From Hypomesus transpacificus (Eukaryota > Chordata > Actinopteri > Osmeriformes > Osmeridae), in NCBI RefSeq assembly GCF_021917145.1, contig NC_061075.1, positions 310,001 to 374,000 on the forward strand: 64,000 bases of DNA, written 5' to 3'. Each line of letters begins with the position of its first letter. The stretch's first letter is position 1. The notes under the pieces are model-generated. The model made no database searches. It saw only the letters and a program-made list of their open reading frames with translations, and was not told the origin of the DNA. A program made the translations under genes and the position numbers. This document shows, in pieces, positions 44,215 through 60,031 of this stretch.

Positions 44215-45811
44215 AGCCGTTGGGTCAGTGAGGACTCTGGACTGGACAAGACTGGCAGTTGGTTTTCATGTCTTTGTTTTTACATTTCATACAAACCTTC
44301 CTCTAGATGCTACTGTGGGACAGTGTTGTTTAAAATGTTTATTTTTTGGTAATCCGTTTTGAAAATAATAATTATTCCAGTGTATAAGATAAGTGTTTGT
44401 AAAGAGGGAATGCTTTGTAAATCCATCTGATTTAGCAGAGAAGTGTGAGGCTGGTGGGATTGTTTCCCCTGCAGAGCTCCAGGTGTCCTGGAGGATGGTG
44501 GATCATTCCTGAAGGACTCTCTGTATCCTCTGCCAGGGTGAAGGGGACTGTTTCCTGTTGTCTCCTGACTTTGAGAGTCTGTGATGAAGGGAATGGGAAG
44601 GTGTTGGCAGGGTGGAGTCAGGTGGTGAAGCTGGGTGGAGTCAGGTGGTGAAGCTGGGTGGAGTCAGGTGGTGAGGCTGGGTGGAGTCAGGTGGTGAGGC
44701 TGGGTGGAGTCAGGTGGTGAGGCTGGGTGGAGTCAGGTGGTGAAGCTGGGTGGAGTCAGGTGGTGAGGCTGGGTGGAGTCAGGTGGTGAGGCTGGGTGGA
44801 GTCAGGTGGTGAAGCTGGGTGATGACACTCCCAGTTATCTTCAGAAGGGCTTCATGTATGTTGAAACAGAGTTCAGGTGGTTTGGAACTTTCTCTGTTTT
44901 GGATGTTTACGAAATACTGAGACGATTCAGTCCACACTGATCAAAGTATGTAGCATGTCTGTGGGCAGTGCTGTGGGGATCGAGGCAGAGGAGTCTCCAT
45001 GTTTCTGAGGTAGGAAGAGGAAACGTGTAAGGGACCCAGGCTGAACACCAAAACCGCTTTCACCAGCTGGGCTTTCTTCTTTGTGAACTGAACTTTCTAA
45101 CCGTCTAGAATTTGAGACTTAAACATTATTATTTAACAACACTGAGGCAGATTTATTTTCTTTTTTATTACTTTTGGAGCATAAGGTATCCCATTGTTGA
45201 ACAACCACATTTTGTTACTTTTTTTTTTCTTCACTGAAATGTCCAACCTAATTAGTTTTGGGGATATTTTTCCCTCAAAGTTATTTGGGGAAAGCAAATT
45301 TCTGCTCCTGTTGCTGACTTCCTGTGTCGGGGACTTCCTGTATTAGGGACTTCCTGTGTTTGTGGATGTTCTATTCACAATGAATACCTTCGTTCAATCA
45401 GTCCGCTCTAAAACCATGACCTCTTCTCATTGGTCAAACACAGACATCATTTGCATCCAGTTACTCTTTCAATGAAAGATGGGGAGGGAGCATCACTGGG
45501 TCTCCTGTCTCGCTGGTTCTGGGGGACAAAAAATGTCAAGTCTGGCTACAGCCCTTATGAATACTATTATGTGGTCTGCTGGGCTCACAGTTTAGAGGTA
45601 CAAGCTATTAGTTCATCAGGGTTATCTTTATTAAAACCATTTATTCTTTTAGTGACTTTTACGTAGGTGATTCAGGCCGTGTTAACCCTGCGGTCTGGAC
45701 CAGGGGATTGAGCAGGGCTGGAGACGAGGAGGAACTGGAGAACTGTACACGGTTATGTCTTGCTGTATTTCATTAACTGAGCACATACTGACATGACTGA
45801 TGTTTCTCACA

Positions 45812-45842
<31 letters not shown>

Positions 45843-46095
45843 TACATGGGTTTTATTTTTATGAGTACTGGAATGTTCTCTCTCTCTCTCTCCCTCTATC
45901 TCTCTAGAGGGCACCTGTAAACCCGACTCCTGCCGTATCTCTCTGTCTCTCTCTCTCACACACACACCTGGCCCCTGCTGTACAGTGTGTAACTCTATTT
46001 ATTGTGTAATGAGTCTGAAGGCCCAGAGAGGCCTGCTTGTAGTCTCATGTTATTGCATCAAAAGTAACAAATAAAATGGAAACAATAAAAACAGT
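44215..46095 (+). other. FARP2: Presumed FARP2 3' UTR with polyadenylation signals
   Basis: No coding exon is recognisable after the gap. AATAAA hexamers occur at 46070-46075 and 46084-46089, just before the convergent STK25 gene. The tract includes the 23-bp repeat below, a CA repeat at about 45812-45842 and a CT tract near 45880-45905. Confidence 0.5.
44612..44822. repeat. 23-bp minisatellite
   Basis: About 9 copies of agctgggtggagtcaggtgg plus tga, with gaagc/gaggc variants, in the presumed FARP2 3' UTR. Confidence 0.93.
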
Positions 46096-46217
46096 TCTAG
46101 CTCCTCGATTTGTCTCTTGATTTCAGAGCAGCTTAAAGATGGCCGTCTTGCTGTACGTACACACTCTCCACTGCATCACACCTAGTGGCGTTTTCCTGGA
46201 CAACATTAAGAATCATG

Positions 46218-51390
<5,173 letters not shown>

Positions 51391-51550
51391 CGCTTCTGGT
51401 GAGGAATTGAGGTTGAGTCTCTTTCCGCCGAATGTAGACTGTATATTCTTGAGAGTGTAGACTGTATATTCTTGAGAATGTGTTCCTACTTCCGTAGACA
51501 ATCCGACTGATGTTTTCCAGCGAAGTCTTCAGAGAAAATAGATGTTTCAC
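51391..51550 (-). promoter_or_regulatory. STK25: Presumed STK25 5' UTR and promoter-proximal region
   Basis: Upstream, on the minus strand, of the candidate start codon. An 18-bp direct repeat (tgtagactgtatattcttga) lies at about 51433-51475. The start site is not identifiable. Confidence 0.35.
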
Positions 51551-51559
51551 CTCCTGCGA

Positions 51560-53540
51560 GACTGAGTTAACTCAGAGCAGCATATGGTCACTACCCAACA
51601 ATGTGATCCTTGGGGACAGCAGATGTCAGAGATGTAAGACTCCTATCAATATTTAAGAGGCAGGCAGCTACTCCACCCACATTATGGCAGAGTGATTAAG
51701 GTGATAAATTAGCTAAATGGGATCTAAAATGAAAATAGAGTAATCTTTTTTTTCCATGATCATGTACATTGACAGTTTCCGAGATTGCAGTAATGTCATT
51801 AATCTTCCATGATTATTAACCAGATTCGTAAATTAAGTACACAATAAATATAAATATATAAACGTTCATTTAAGCATAGATGTTTGTTTGACACCATTAC
51901 ACATCTCGAGCTTTTCTCACATAAACATGTATAGGCCTACATTGAAAAATTAATTACGATGCATCAAGTGTCAACACATTCGAGCATCAGATGGTTACGG
52001 TAATTCTGGGAGCATTTCATGTGGTAATGGGTAATGATGACTTCAGTAATTCCAGACACCAGAGGAATCATGGAGGAGAATGCGGCAGCGGAGGCCGTTC
52101 CCCGGGCAAGCCCAAACAGATCTCCCTTCTCCTGAAGCGTGGGGGACTTTCCCTGACAGCCTGTGGGCGTGGGGCACGTGGGTATTGTGACGGTTTTTAA
52201 ACACAGACAGCATATTATTCTACATGAACTGAATCTGAATGGTCACTAAACACAATTAAACCCTCTTCACTGAGGAGAACTGAATAGGCCCACAAGCTGG
52301 AAATACAATCAAACCAAATCAAATGTTATTTGTATATCCCTTTATACAAGCAATTTCAGGGCTGCACGTGCCCCCAGAACTGCGTCTATAGAAGGGAAAA
52401 GAAAGGGATTATTTATGGTTTATTAATATCTGTCCTCAAATTATAGCAGATAAATGGCCCTTTTATGTGGTTATCTTTTTGCCCTTTTGTCCTCTGTGAT
52501 CTGTGCTTGACTACTAGCTTGGCTGCGGGGCCATTGGATGCATTTTACAGCCAGGCCATTGCATTATCGAGGGTATAGGCTCCAGTTATGTCATGCGCAA
52601 GGCTGTTAGTATGGTTACCAAGGGGACCAAGATCGTGATTTAAACTGATGTTCTTATACTCAACTTCAGAAGTGACTGCACAATAAATTTGTAGAAATAC
52701 TTAGAAGTAGCCTATGGACGTCTAAAAATCTGCGAAAGTTAGCGTTTAAGAACAGGACGAATGGACATTGATGCACCGACACGTCATCGAGTCAAATATC
52801 TCATATCACTCAGCCTGAAAAGCAAGACATTTCACGTTAAAGTGAACAATTGCGCAACTACTAATCATCTAGTCTCTACAGGGAAAGTTCCCCCATCAGG
52901 GAATACCAGAGAAGGGGATGAGGCGGGGCATCAGTGGATGTGAGGGCTCGTTATCTCCGCCTGCTGACTAACCCGAATGAGTGTCCATAGAAGGAAACGT
53001 TGCCGGAGCGCGCCGTGCGTTTCAGAGCATGACGAATTGACCGGACGGTTGGCCGCTAACCCACGATTCATTATTCAAGGGTCAAAACAGCGTCTGGGTA
53101 CTGGGTTTCTGGGCCCAAATACCTCAAAAGTTTTGTTCATTAAGAGGGAAATAGTAAATTTCCGTTGCCTCATTTGTCATTGAGTCGCGGTAGGCTACAT
53201 CAACAAGATGGATCTGGAATATCACACACCGCTTCGCACCCAAATTTTCCCACCAAGGAGTTAAGCGGTTCAAGGTTGGGTAATGTTGATGTGGCTTTGT
53301 GCCTCTGCTCTGACTAACGTGGCAGAGCAACTTCGTCATGTTCATTCATTATTTTGCTAAATGTTATGTCTACCAGATCTTTGTCAGAAATTATGTTGCA
53401 ATTATTATCCACTAGCCGGTATTGAATGTCTCACAGTTTGGAACAGGAGTTCAAATTAACTCTTCAAACTGTAATAATGCGCAACCTATTTAACTTGCAC
53501 ATAAAAGGTCTGTATTATTTTGTATCTGCATGTCTGAACT
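51560..53540. other. Intergenic region between STK25 and BOK
   Basis: No coding exon recognised. It must hold the first, non-coding, exon of BOK, because the BOK start exon is preceded by an acceptor. A dispersed-repeat fragment is likely at about 52312-52400 (caaatcaaatgttatttgta-type motif common in teleost genomes). Confidence 0.45.
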
Positions 53541-53568
53541 CAGCTCTTGTTTCTGTTATCTATTTCAG

Positions 53569-53690
53569 GAAGATACTCAACATTCTCATCAGAGGGAGGA
53601 GGGCTAGATTTGTTTTGACAGTCGACCGCCATACACGGCGACTGATTAGGAGGCGCGGCGTTTGAGTGCATGCCAGCGGTAATGAGGGGC
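53569..53690 (+). other. BOK: BOK 5' UTR part of the start-codon exon
   Basis: The acceptor ttctgttatctatttcag ends at 53568, so the exon has about 120 nt of leader. Two in-frame upstream ATGs (53670 and 53682) could extend the protein by 7 or 3 residues; 53691 is preferred because it aligns with the known MEMLRRSS/MEVLRRSS start. Confidence 0.6.
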
Positions 53691-56600
53691 ATGGAGATGT
53701 TGCGCCGCTCGTCTGTGTTCGCGGCTGAAGTGATGGAAGTATTCGACCGCTCGCCCACAGACAAGGAACTCGTGTCGCAGTCCAAGGCCTTATGCAGGGA
53801 CTACATCCACTCTCGGTTGAACCGATCGGGAATAGGATGGTCAAAGCCTGAGCACGGACTGTCGGCATCGGGGGGCACGCTTGGAGAGGTGTCCTTAGTG
53901 CTCCTCTGGCTGGGTGAGTGTCGAGGTTCCTGTTTCTCCACGCCAGGCATGTGTCATCTTTTCGCGTGATGATGTTTTCATTTTACCGTAACAGCAGAAT
54001 CTCATGACCAGATTTGAACGCTGATTGACTCATTAGACGGGGCGGGTAGAGGCAGGTCCCTCTATGTATGAATCTTGCCCATGTTGTGTTGTCTCCCAGG
54101 TGACGAGTTGGAATACCTCCGGCCCAACATTTACCGAAATGTAGCCCGCCAGTTGAACATCACGGTGGCGTCTGAGAGCGTGGTGTCGGACGCCTTCCTG
54201 GCAGTGGCTGCTGACATTTTCTCCACAGGTAAGATCTGCTTTCAGAGAGTTCAATTTATTGGACACTGAGGTATTTGCGGGCCGTTTTTTGGCAGACCAG
54301 CACCAGGTTAATGGAAGGTGGGGATGGCGGTAGGCCTAGTGGTGTTTTGGAGAGAAAGGAGCTGAACTTTTGAACTTACTATCAGTGAAACAATCTAAAC
54401 GCAACAAATGGGGATTCAAGGGAGAAGCTTGACTCATTTTATGCAGTAATAAACAGTCTTGTTTCTGTTTTTATGGCTCTCTTCTAACTGATTTATAGAA
54501 GACCTGAGAGTGATGGTAAAAATAGACCATTTTTAGAGCAAAACACTGAGAGAGAGCCCTTGCAGCACTTTGTAAAATAAACAGTCTAGGATCAGATTCA
54601 GGCAGTGTTTCTGCTGCAGGTCTCCTGCCTGCCAGGGTGGAGAGTAATATTCCATATTAGGCTAGAATGTGGCCATGTGAGAGTTTTCAGGGCCCCTCCC
54701 TTCAGCTCACCCAGCAACTTCAGTATAACCAGCCTTTTTTCCTCAGGGATTACAAAGCCTTTCTACTGAAGTGACTGACAGAACGACGCTAAGGCGTGCC
54801 ACTGGCCAGGTTTAGATCTCTTTCTGTTTGTGTTTGGAAACTGGATTTGGAGTTATGTTTGTAGGGAAAAACCTTTGTGGTTGATATAGTGTTGAACAGC
54901 AAGGTGAAACTCAAGTCATGTTTCAAACTCAGACTATCACTCAACATGTCATCTGACAGACAGAAGCCAGCGTTCAATCTTTCCCAAACTTCTACCGAAC
55001 CAGACAAAATCCCCCAACTTTAACAATGTCAGATTGGGTTTGAGGAGTTGTTATATTGGTAAATACTTGTTTAATAATGTTTACATCCGACATTTGAACC
55101 CTCACGCAAGGCTACTTAACGTGAGGCCTGTCAGCCGTGCAGCCTGCCCGTCCCCAGAGGAAGCCCTGGGCAGCCAGATTAGAGGCTGGCAGGCCTGTCA
55201 GCCATGCAGCCTGCCCGTCCCCAGAGGAAGCCCTGGGCAGCCAGATTAGAGGCTGGCAGGCCCTGGACAGGGAACACAGTTTCCTTCAGCAGCTATGGCT
55301 CTCCTCGACTCTGATCTGCTGTTAAAACATGATAGGTCAGGGATAAAGCACATACGTTTTACAAACATAAAAACAGACTTTATATGTTTTATATTTGTGA
55401 TTGATCTCAGATGTAGGTTTTAGAGGGGACCAGGCCAGTCTTATTTTGCGGTCACTGACCTGGTCAGGTCAGACTGGGAAGCAGCCTTAGAGAGCTTAAA
55501 AAGGGATTTGCTGTTCAGAGAGACAGAAGTCTCCACTATGCTGCTCTTTCTACAAGACACATGGTGATGATACTCACTGAGACCTGGAAGTGTCAAACAC
55601 CAGCTTGAATCTTCTCCCTGCACCATAAATGGGTAAGCAGAGAAAATCCCAATTTAAAACATGAGGATTAGGTTTGATGAATATCTGTTGTCGAGGCTAC
55701 TAAGAAATAATGAATCCCACCCTGACAGGCAAACCCAAGCTGTTCCTGGGGGAGGTGGGGGGTGAGACAGGCAAACCCAAGCTGTTCCTGGGGGAGGTGG
55801 GGGGTGAGACAGGCACGGCGGTCGAATGCCCTGGGTTTGTTCTGTGGTTATAAAACGTCTTTGTCCCAGTTTAAACCAGAAAGTTTCTGGCAGGGGAAGA
55901 GAGCCCCCAGTGTCCTCACAAGCCCTGCTGAGGCCTCACTCCTCACTCCTCACAGCCCTGCTGAGGCCTCACTCCTCACAGCCCTGCTAAGGCCTCACTC
56001 CTCACAGCCCTGCTGAGGCCTCACTCCTCACAGCCCTGCTAAGGCCTCACTCCTCACAGCCCTGCTAAGGCCTCACTCCTCACAGCCCTGCTGAGGCCTT
56101 ACTCCTCACAGCCCTGCTAAGGCCTCACTCCTCACAGCCCTGCTGAGGCCTCACTCCTCACAGCCCTGCTGAGGCCTCACTCCTCACTCCTCACAGCCCT
56201 GCTGAGGCCTCACTCCTCACAGCCCTGCTGAGGCCTCACTCCTCACAGCCCTGCTGAGGCCTCACTCCTCAGCCCTGCTGAGGCCTCACTCCTCACAGCT
56301 CTGCTGAGGCCTCACTCCTCACAGGCCTGCTGAGGCCTCACTCCTCACAGCCCTGCTGAGGCCTCACTCCTCACAGCCCTGCTGAGGCCTCACTCCTCAG
56401 CCCTGCTGAGGCCTCACTCCTCACAGCCCTGCTAAGGCCTCACTCCTCACAGGCCTGCACACAAACCACATGATCAGCAGCTCTTTCTTCCTCTTTATTT
56501 AATCCCTCTTTGTCTGGTATCAAGCCGAGAGGTTGAGTTTTAGGTTAACAAGAACTTGTGTTTACAGTACCAGTGTGGTGTGTGTGGTTTTTAAGAGGGT

Positions 56601-58594
56601 TTGTTTTTGAGGGTCAGTATATCCTGCCATCTCTTCACCTCTCTTCCCACTCTCCTCTTCTCCATCCCGTCCCTCCCTCCCTCCCTACCAGGTGTGACGT
56701 GGGGGAAGGTGGTGTCTCTGTATGCTGTAGCGGGGGCGCTGGCAGTGGACTGCGTGCGTCACGGCCACCCTGCCATGGTGCACACCATCGTGGACTGCAT
56801 GGGAGAGTTTGTCCGCAAGAGCTTGGTGACCTGGCTCAAGAGGAGAGGGGGCTGGGTGCGACCACAGGAACAATCACAACATGTTTACATAATCAGCAGA
56901 TGCTTTTATCCAAAGGTGGAGAAATTCAAACCTTGATCTCTTTATCTGCAGTCGAGTGCTCTATGCTCCGCCACTTAGCTCCACCCCAGAGACTGCAGAG
57001 ACACGCAATAAGGCCCAGTCACCATCCAACATCAGTGGTGTTTCTGGTTAGATACCCAAGGTGGTGTTTCTGGCTAGATACTCAAGGTGGTGTTTCTGGT
57101 TAGATACCCATGGAGGTGCACAGGCTGCATAGAGGGGGGTGTGGGGTGGGGTGTTTGACTTGTCTCCATTCATGGTCTGGCAGGTTAAGTCCTTGGTATG
57201 CGTATTATGCTGTGAAGGGAGGACTACTGAGCAGACAGGATTTACACTGCTCTTATGCAACAATGCTGAAAGTAACACATGCCCAGTAGGGGAGCTGGTT
57301 GAATCAGGTGTCTAGGACAGGGTTACTTCTCTGTTTGGAGGGACTGTGCTCTTTAAGCAGAGACAGACAGATTGACGTATGATGATGGAAGACACGGTTT
57401 GGTGGTTCTGTGGTTGTGAGATACTGTGCATACATAGGACACCCTCTCTATGCTAGTACTGCTGAAGAACATGAAGAACACGAATTACATCAAAGTGAGA
57501 TTACTTAGTTATGAGTTAAATTAGTATTTAAGTGGTGCACCAACAGAACTGGGGCTGGGTCTGGCATAGTGCCTCTGTCGGGGTCTGGGTTCTGCCCTGG
57601 TGGCTGGTCTTCAGAGAGAACCAAGACTGAGGTTGTCTGAAGCGGTGTGTTGCAGCAGCCAGTTAGACCAAGCGTGTCCCTCAGGGCTGCCTGTGGCTGG
57701 AGCCGCTTCTGAGCCAGTGAACTCTTCTGGATAAGTGGGGCGTTACAAAATGGAAGATAATACGTTGTATAACTCAGCACAAGGGGGAGAATGAGGTGCC
57801 TATTTCTCTAAATGGCTGTTTGTGTGGATTTGTGATTACAGACGTTGAACCTGAGGTGGAACTTGACGGCTGTGTCTTTGTTGATATTCAGCTGTTTTAT
57901 TGCCTTTGAGAACCTTTGGCCAATTGTTAAAAGCGGAATGCTGAAATGTGTTAAGATTACAGTGTTAGCTTTGGCTGTGAAACAAAATCAAGACAGTCAC
58001 TTTGTGTTTCCGCTCACTACATTTTCCCAGGGGTTTGTCAGATGATTTGAAAGTTATTTAAAACTCAAAGTTCAAGCCCCTAAACTACAAAACCACCAAT
58101 GAAAACTGTTCAGTAGTTTGATGACAGTCAGAAGGCTTTTGCGCGACACAACATGCTATGGTGAGCCAGTATTACAAACATGTCTTCAGACATCTGTGAC
58201 AGTATAATGGTAACAGTAGGTATTTTATTGATCCCCAATGGGAAATTGTGGCTTTGCAGAAGGCAAGAAGAGGAACTGGGAGAAATGTACAAATACACAG
58301 AATACCAGAAATACACAGGCCTGTACATAATGTATCACACATATATACACTAACACTGGTTCACTTCGCTTTGGATGAAAGCTTCCGCTAAATGAAAAAT
58401 CTTTAATAGTTCCAGCAGCTTGTAGGTGGTAGCCTCTATCTAAAGCAGCCCTCCCTCTCCTCCAACAGGCTGACGTGACCAAATGTGTGGTGAACACAGA
58501 CTCCAGCTTCCGGTCCCATTGGCTGGTGTCAGCGGCATGCGTATGTGGACACTACCTGCAGGCTGTGGTTTTCTATCTGCTGCGGGACAAATAA
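53691..58594 (+). CDS. BOK: BOK, BCL2-family pro-apoptotic effector, complete
   Basis: BOK is a multi-domain BCL2 relative that permeabilises the outer mitochondrial membrane and also acts at the ER with IP3 receptors. CDS exons: 53691-53913, 54100-54228, 56692-56855, 58469-58594. Introns are GT-AG with matching phases, giving 213 aa (human 212). It begins MEMLRRSSVFAAEVMEVFD. The BH4-like N-terminal helix is followed by the BH3 region LGDELEYLRPNIYRNVARQL, BH1 TWGKVVSLYAVAGALAVDC, BH2 WLKRRGGWADVTKCV and a C-terminal hydrophobic anchor SAACVCGHYLQAVVFYLL ending in RDK. The intact frame and motifs indicate a functional gene. STK25 is divergent upstream and ATG4B follows on the same strand. 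Confidence 0.97.
55129..55262. repeat. 67-bp tandem duplication in BOK intron 2
   Basis: Two copies of a unit starting gtcagcc(g/a)tgcagcctgcc, with one difference seen. Confidence 0.92.
55723..55815. repeat. 42-bp tandem duplication in BOK intron 2
   Basis: Two copies of gacaggcaaacccaagctgt plus tcctgggggaggtggggg, with a partial third start. Confidence 0.9.
55918..56455. repeat. 26-bp minisatellite in BOK intron 2
   Basis: About 21 copies of cctcactcctcacagccctg plus ctgagg, with gag/aag and occasional deletion variants. It is pyrimidine-rich on the sense strand and lies about 240 bp upstream of the BOK third coding exon. Confidence 0.95.
56885..56995 (-). mobile_element. Degenerate SINE with L2-type tail
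   Basis: cagcagatgcttttatccaa is followed by aaattcaaaccttgatctct and tctatgctccgccacttagc; same general plan as the element at 12719. BOK intron 3, 30 bp after the exon. Confidence 0.5.
58205..58400. mobile_element. Dispersed retroelement fragments
   Basis: tattttattgatccccaatg (58218 on) is a motif common at the ends of teleost LINE copies. cttcgctttggatgaaagct at 58366 plus cgctaaatgaaaaat resembles the L2 tail on the plus strand. Both lie in BOK intron 3. Family names are not certain. Confidence 0.4.
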
Positions 58595-59440
58595 GGGGGT
58601 GTGGCCACTCCAAGGACTGTCTCCCCCCTATCCAGCTGAGGACCGCCCCCTGCCTCCTCTCAGCCAACCACGGCTGTGTTTACGCCTGCTTGAGTTTGCA
58701 CTGAGCCTCCGAGATCCCCACTCACCTGTAGGACCACCACCCTCTCACCTGTAGGACCACCACCCTCTCACCTGTAGGACCACCACCCTCTCACCTGTAG
58801 GACCACCACCTTCTCACCTGTAGGACCACCACCCTCTCACCTGTAGGACCACCACCCTCTCACCTGTAGGACCACCACCCTCTCACCTGTAGGACCACCA
58901 CCCTCTCACCTGTGCATGTAGCTTCCATGATACAGTTCAGTCACATGCATTCCAGTTCAAATGTCATCAAGGTATTTGACTCCTTTGCAAGAGTCCTGAG
59001 AGAGTGAGTATTTGAGTCATTCAGAGTTACAGGAGTAATGCCCCATGGACAATATTCTAATGTGAGAAAATTAAAGTTAAAGAATATCATTACTGGTGAA
59101 CAAATAACTGGTGAATAATTTCAAATGAATGAGATCCAGTTTGGGAAAGAGATCTGCTGCCCCCTTGTGTTTGTAGATCAGAATGAACCGAGCGAACTAT
59201 TTTTCATTGGGTGGTCTATTATAAGCCAGTACAAAGTATTACAATCCAACACTGCAAATGTAAATTGCACAGATCGTGTGAGTGTGTGTGAGCGAGAGAA
59301 GAAAGTTAGACAGACATTTTTTGTGTGAGGACGTGTCAGCGAGACTTTGACCTTTTGTACAATTAGCAACTAAACAATGTCACGTTCTTTATCGTTATTT
59401 TGTCTTTGTTTTTATTATTAATAAAATGTATGTTAATACC
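58595..59440 (+). other. BOK: Presumed BOK 3' UTR with AATAAA at 59420-59425
   Basis: Non-coding sequence after the BOK stop, containing the 23-bp repeat below and one canonical hexamer (attaataaaatg). Confidence 0.55.
58730..58912. repeat. 23-bp minisatellite in BOK 3' UTR
   Basis: About 8 copies of accaccaccctctcacctgta plus gg; one copy has ccttctc. Confidence 0.94.
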
Positions 59441-59940
59441 TACACCTGATGTTTGGCATGCAGCACAGTGTCTCCTCTAGAAATAAACGACTTAAACGCT
59501 TTCATATTTTCAGTTAATAAGTCACGAAACTCAAATGATTCAGACGGTGGTATTTACAAAACTAAATCAAATTTTTAATCAAATTGAAAGAGCTACTGGG
59601 TATTCCATGTAGCATCGTCATAATTTACAGAGCACAAGATTAAATAGTTTATTTTGAGCTATTATTTGGTAGCAGTTATTGAGCAACCCTCTTGTGAAGG
59701 TAAACAAGCAGTCACGGGACACATGACACGTTGGATGAAATGTCTCTGGTTCTTGTCGATCCCGGATGGGCCTGCTCACATCGCTGATCTCAACAACGAG
59801 TTTCAGATGCAGCATTGCTAAGAGCGCAACGATCTCCACGTACAGATTTACAAATACATATTGCCTGTCTTGACCAAAAAAAAGTGTCTTCGCCCAAAAC
59901 AGATGATTCTATTGGATACAAAAAACAAAATCCCGCCTCC
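59441..59940. other. Intergenic spacer between BOK and ATG4B
   Basis: About 500 bp with no gene recognised. THAP4, which lies here in mammals, is not visible. Confidence 0.5.
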
Positions 59941-59959
59941 GCACAGCATTTTCACGGAC

Positions 59960-60031
59960 CCTACGGTTTTCCTATTGGCCAAACAATAGTAACGCTGTAC
60001 AACAAACAAGTTAGGGTGGAAATCTGTCGGG
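59960..60031 (+). promoter_or_regulatory. ATG4B: ATG4B promoter-proximal region with inverted CCAAT box
   Basis: attgg at 59974-59978 is an inverted CCAAT box about 55 bp above the start codon, and another attgg lies near 59911. No TATA box is evident. Confidence 0.4.

Noticed and set aside
44215-46095. PH2 exons of FARP2 after the gap
   Set aside because: No frame resembling the conserved WQKLWVVF or CLFFYK motifs was found.
54033-54266. Antisense frame opposite BOK exon 2
   Set aside because: Shadow of the coding exon.
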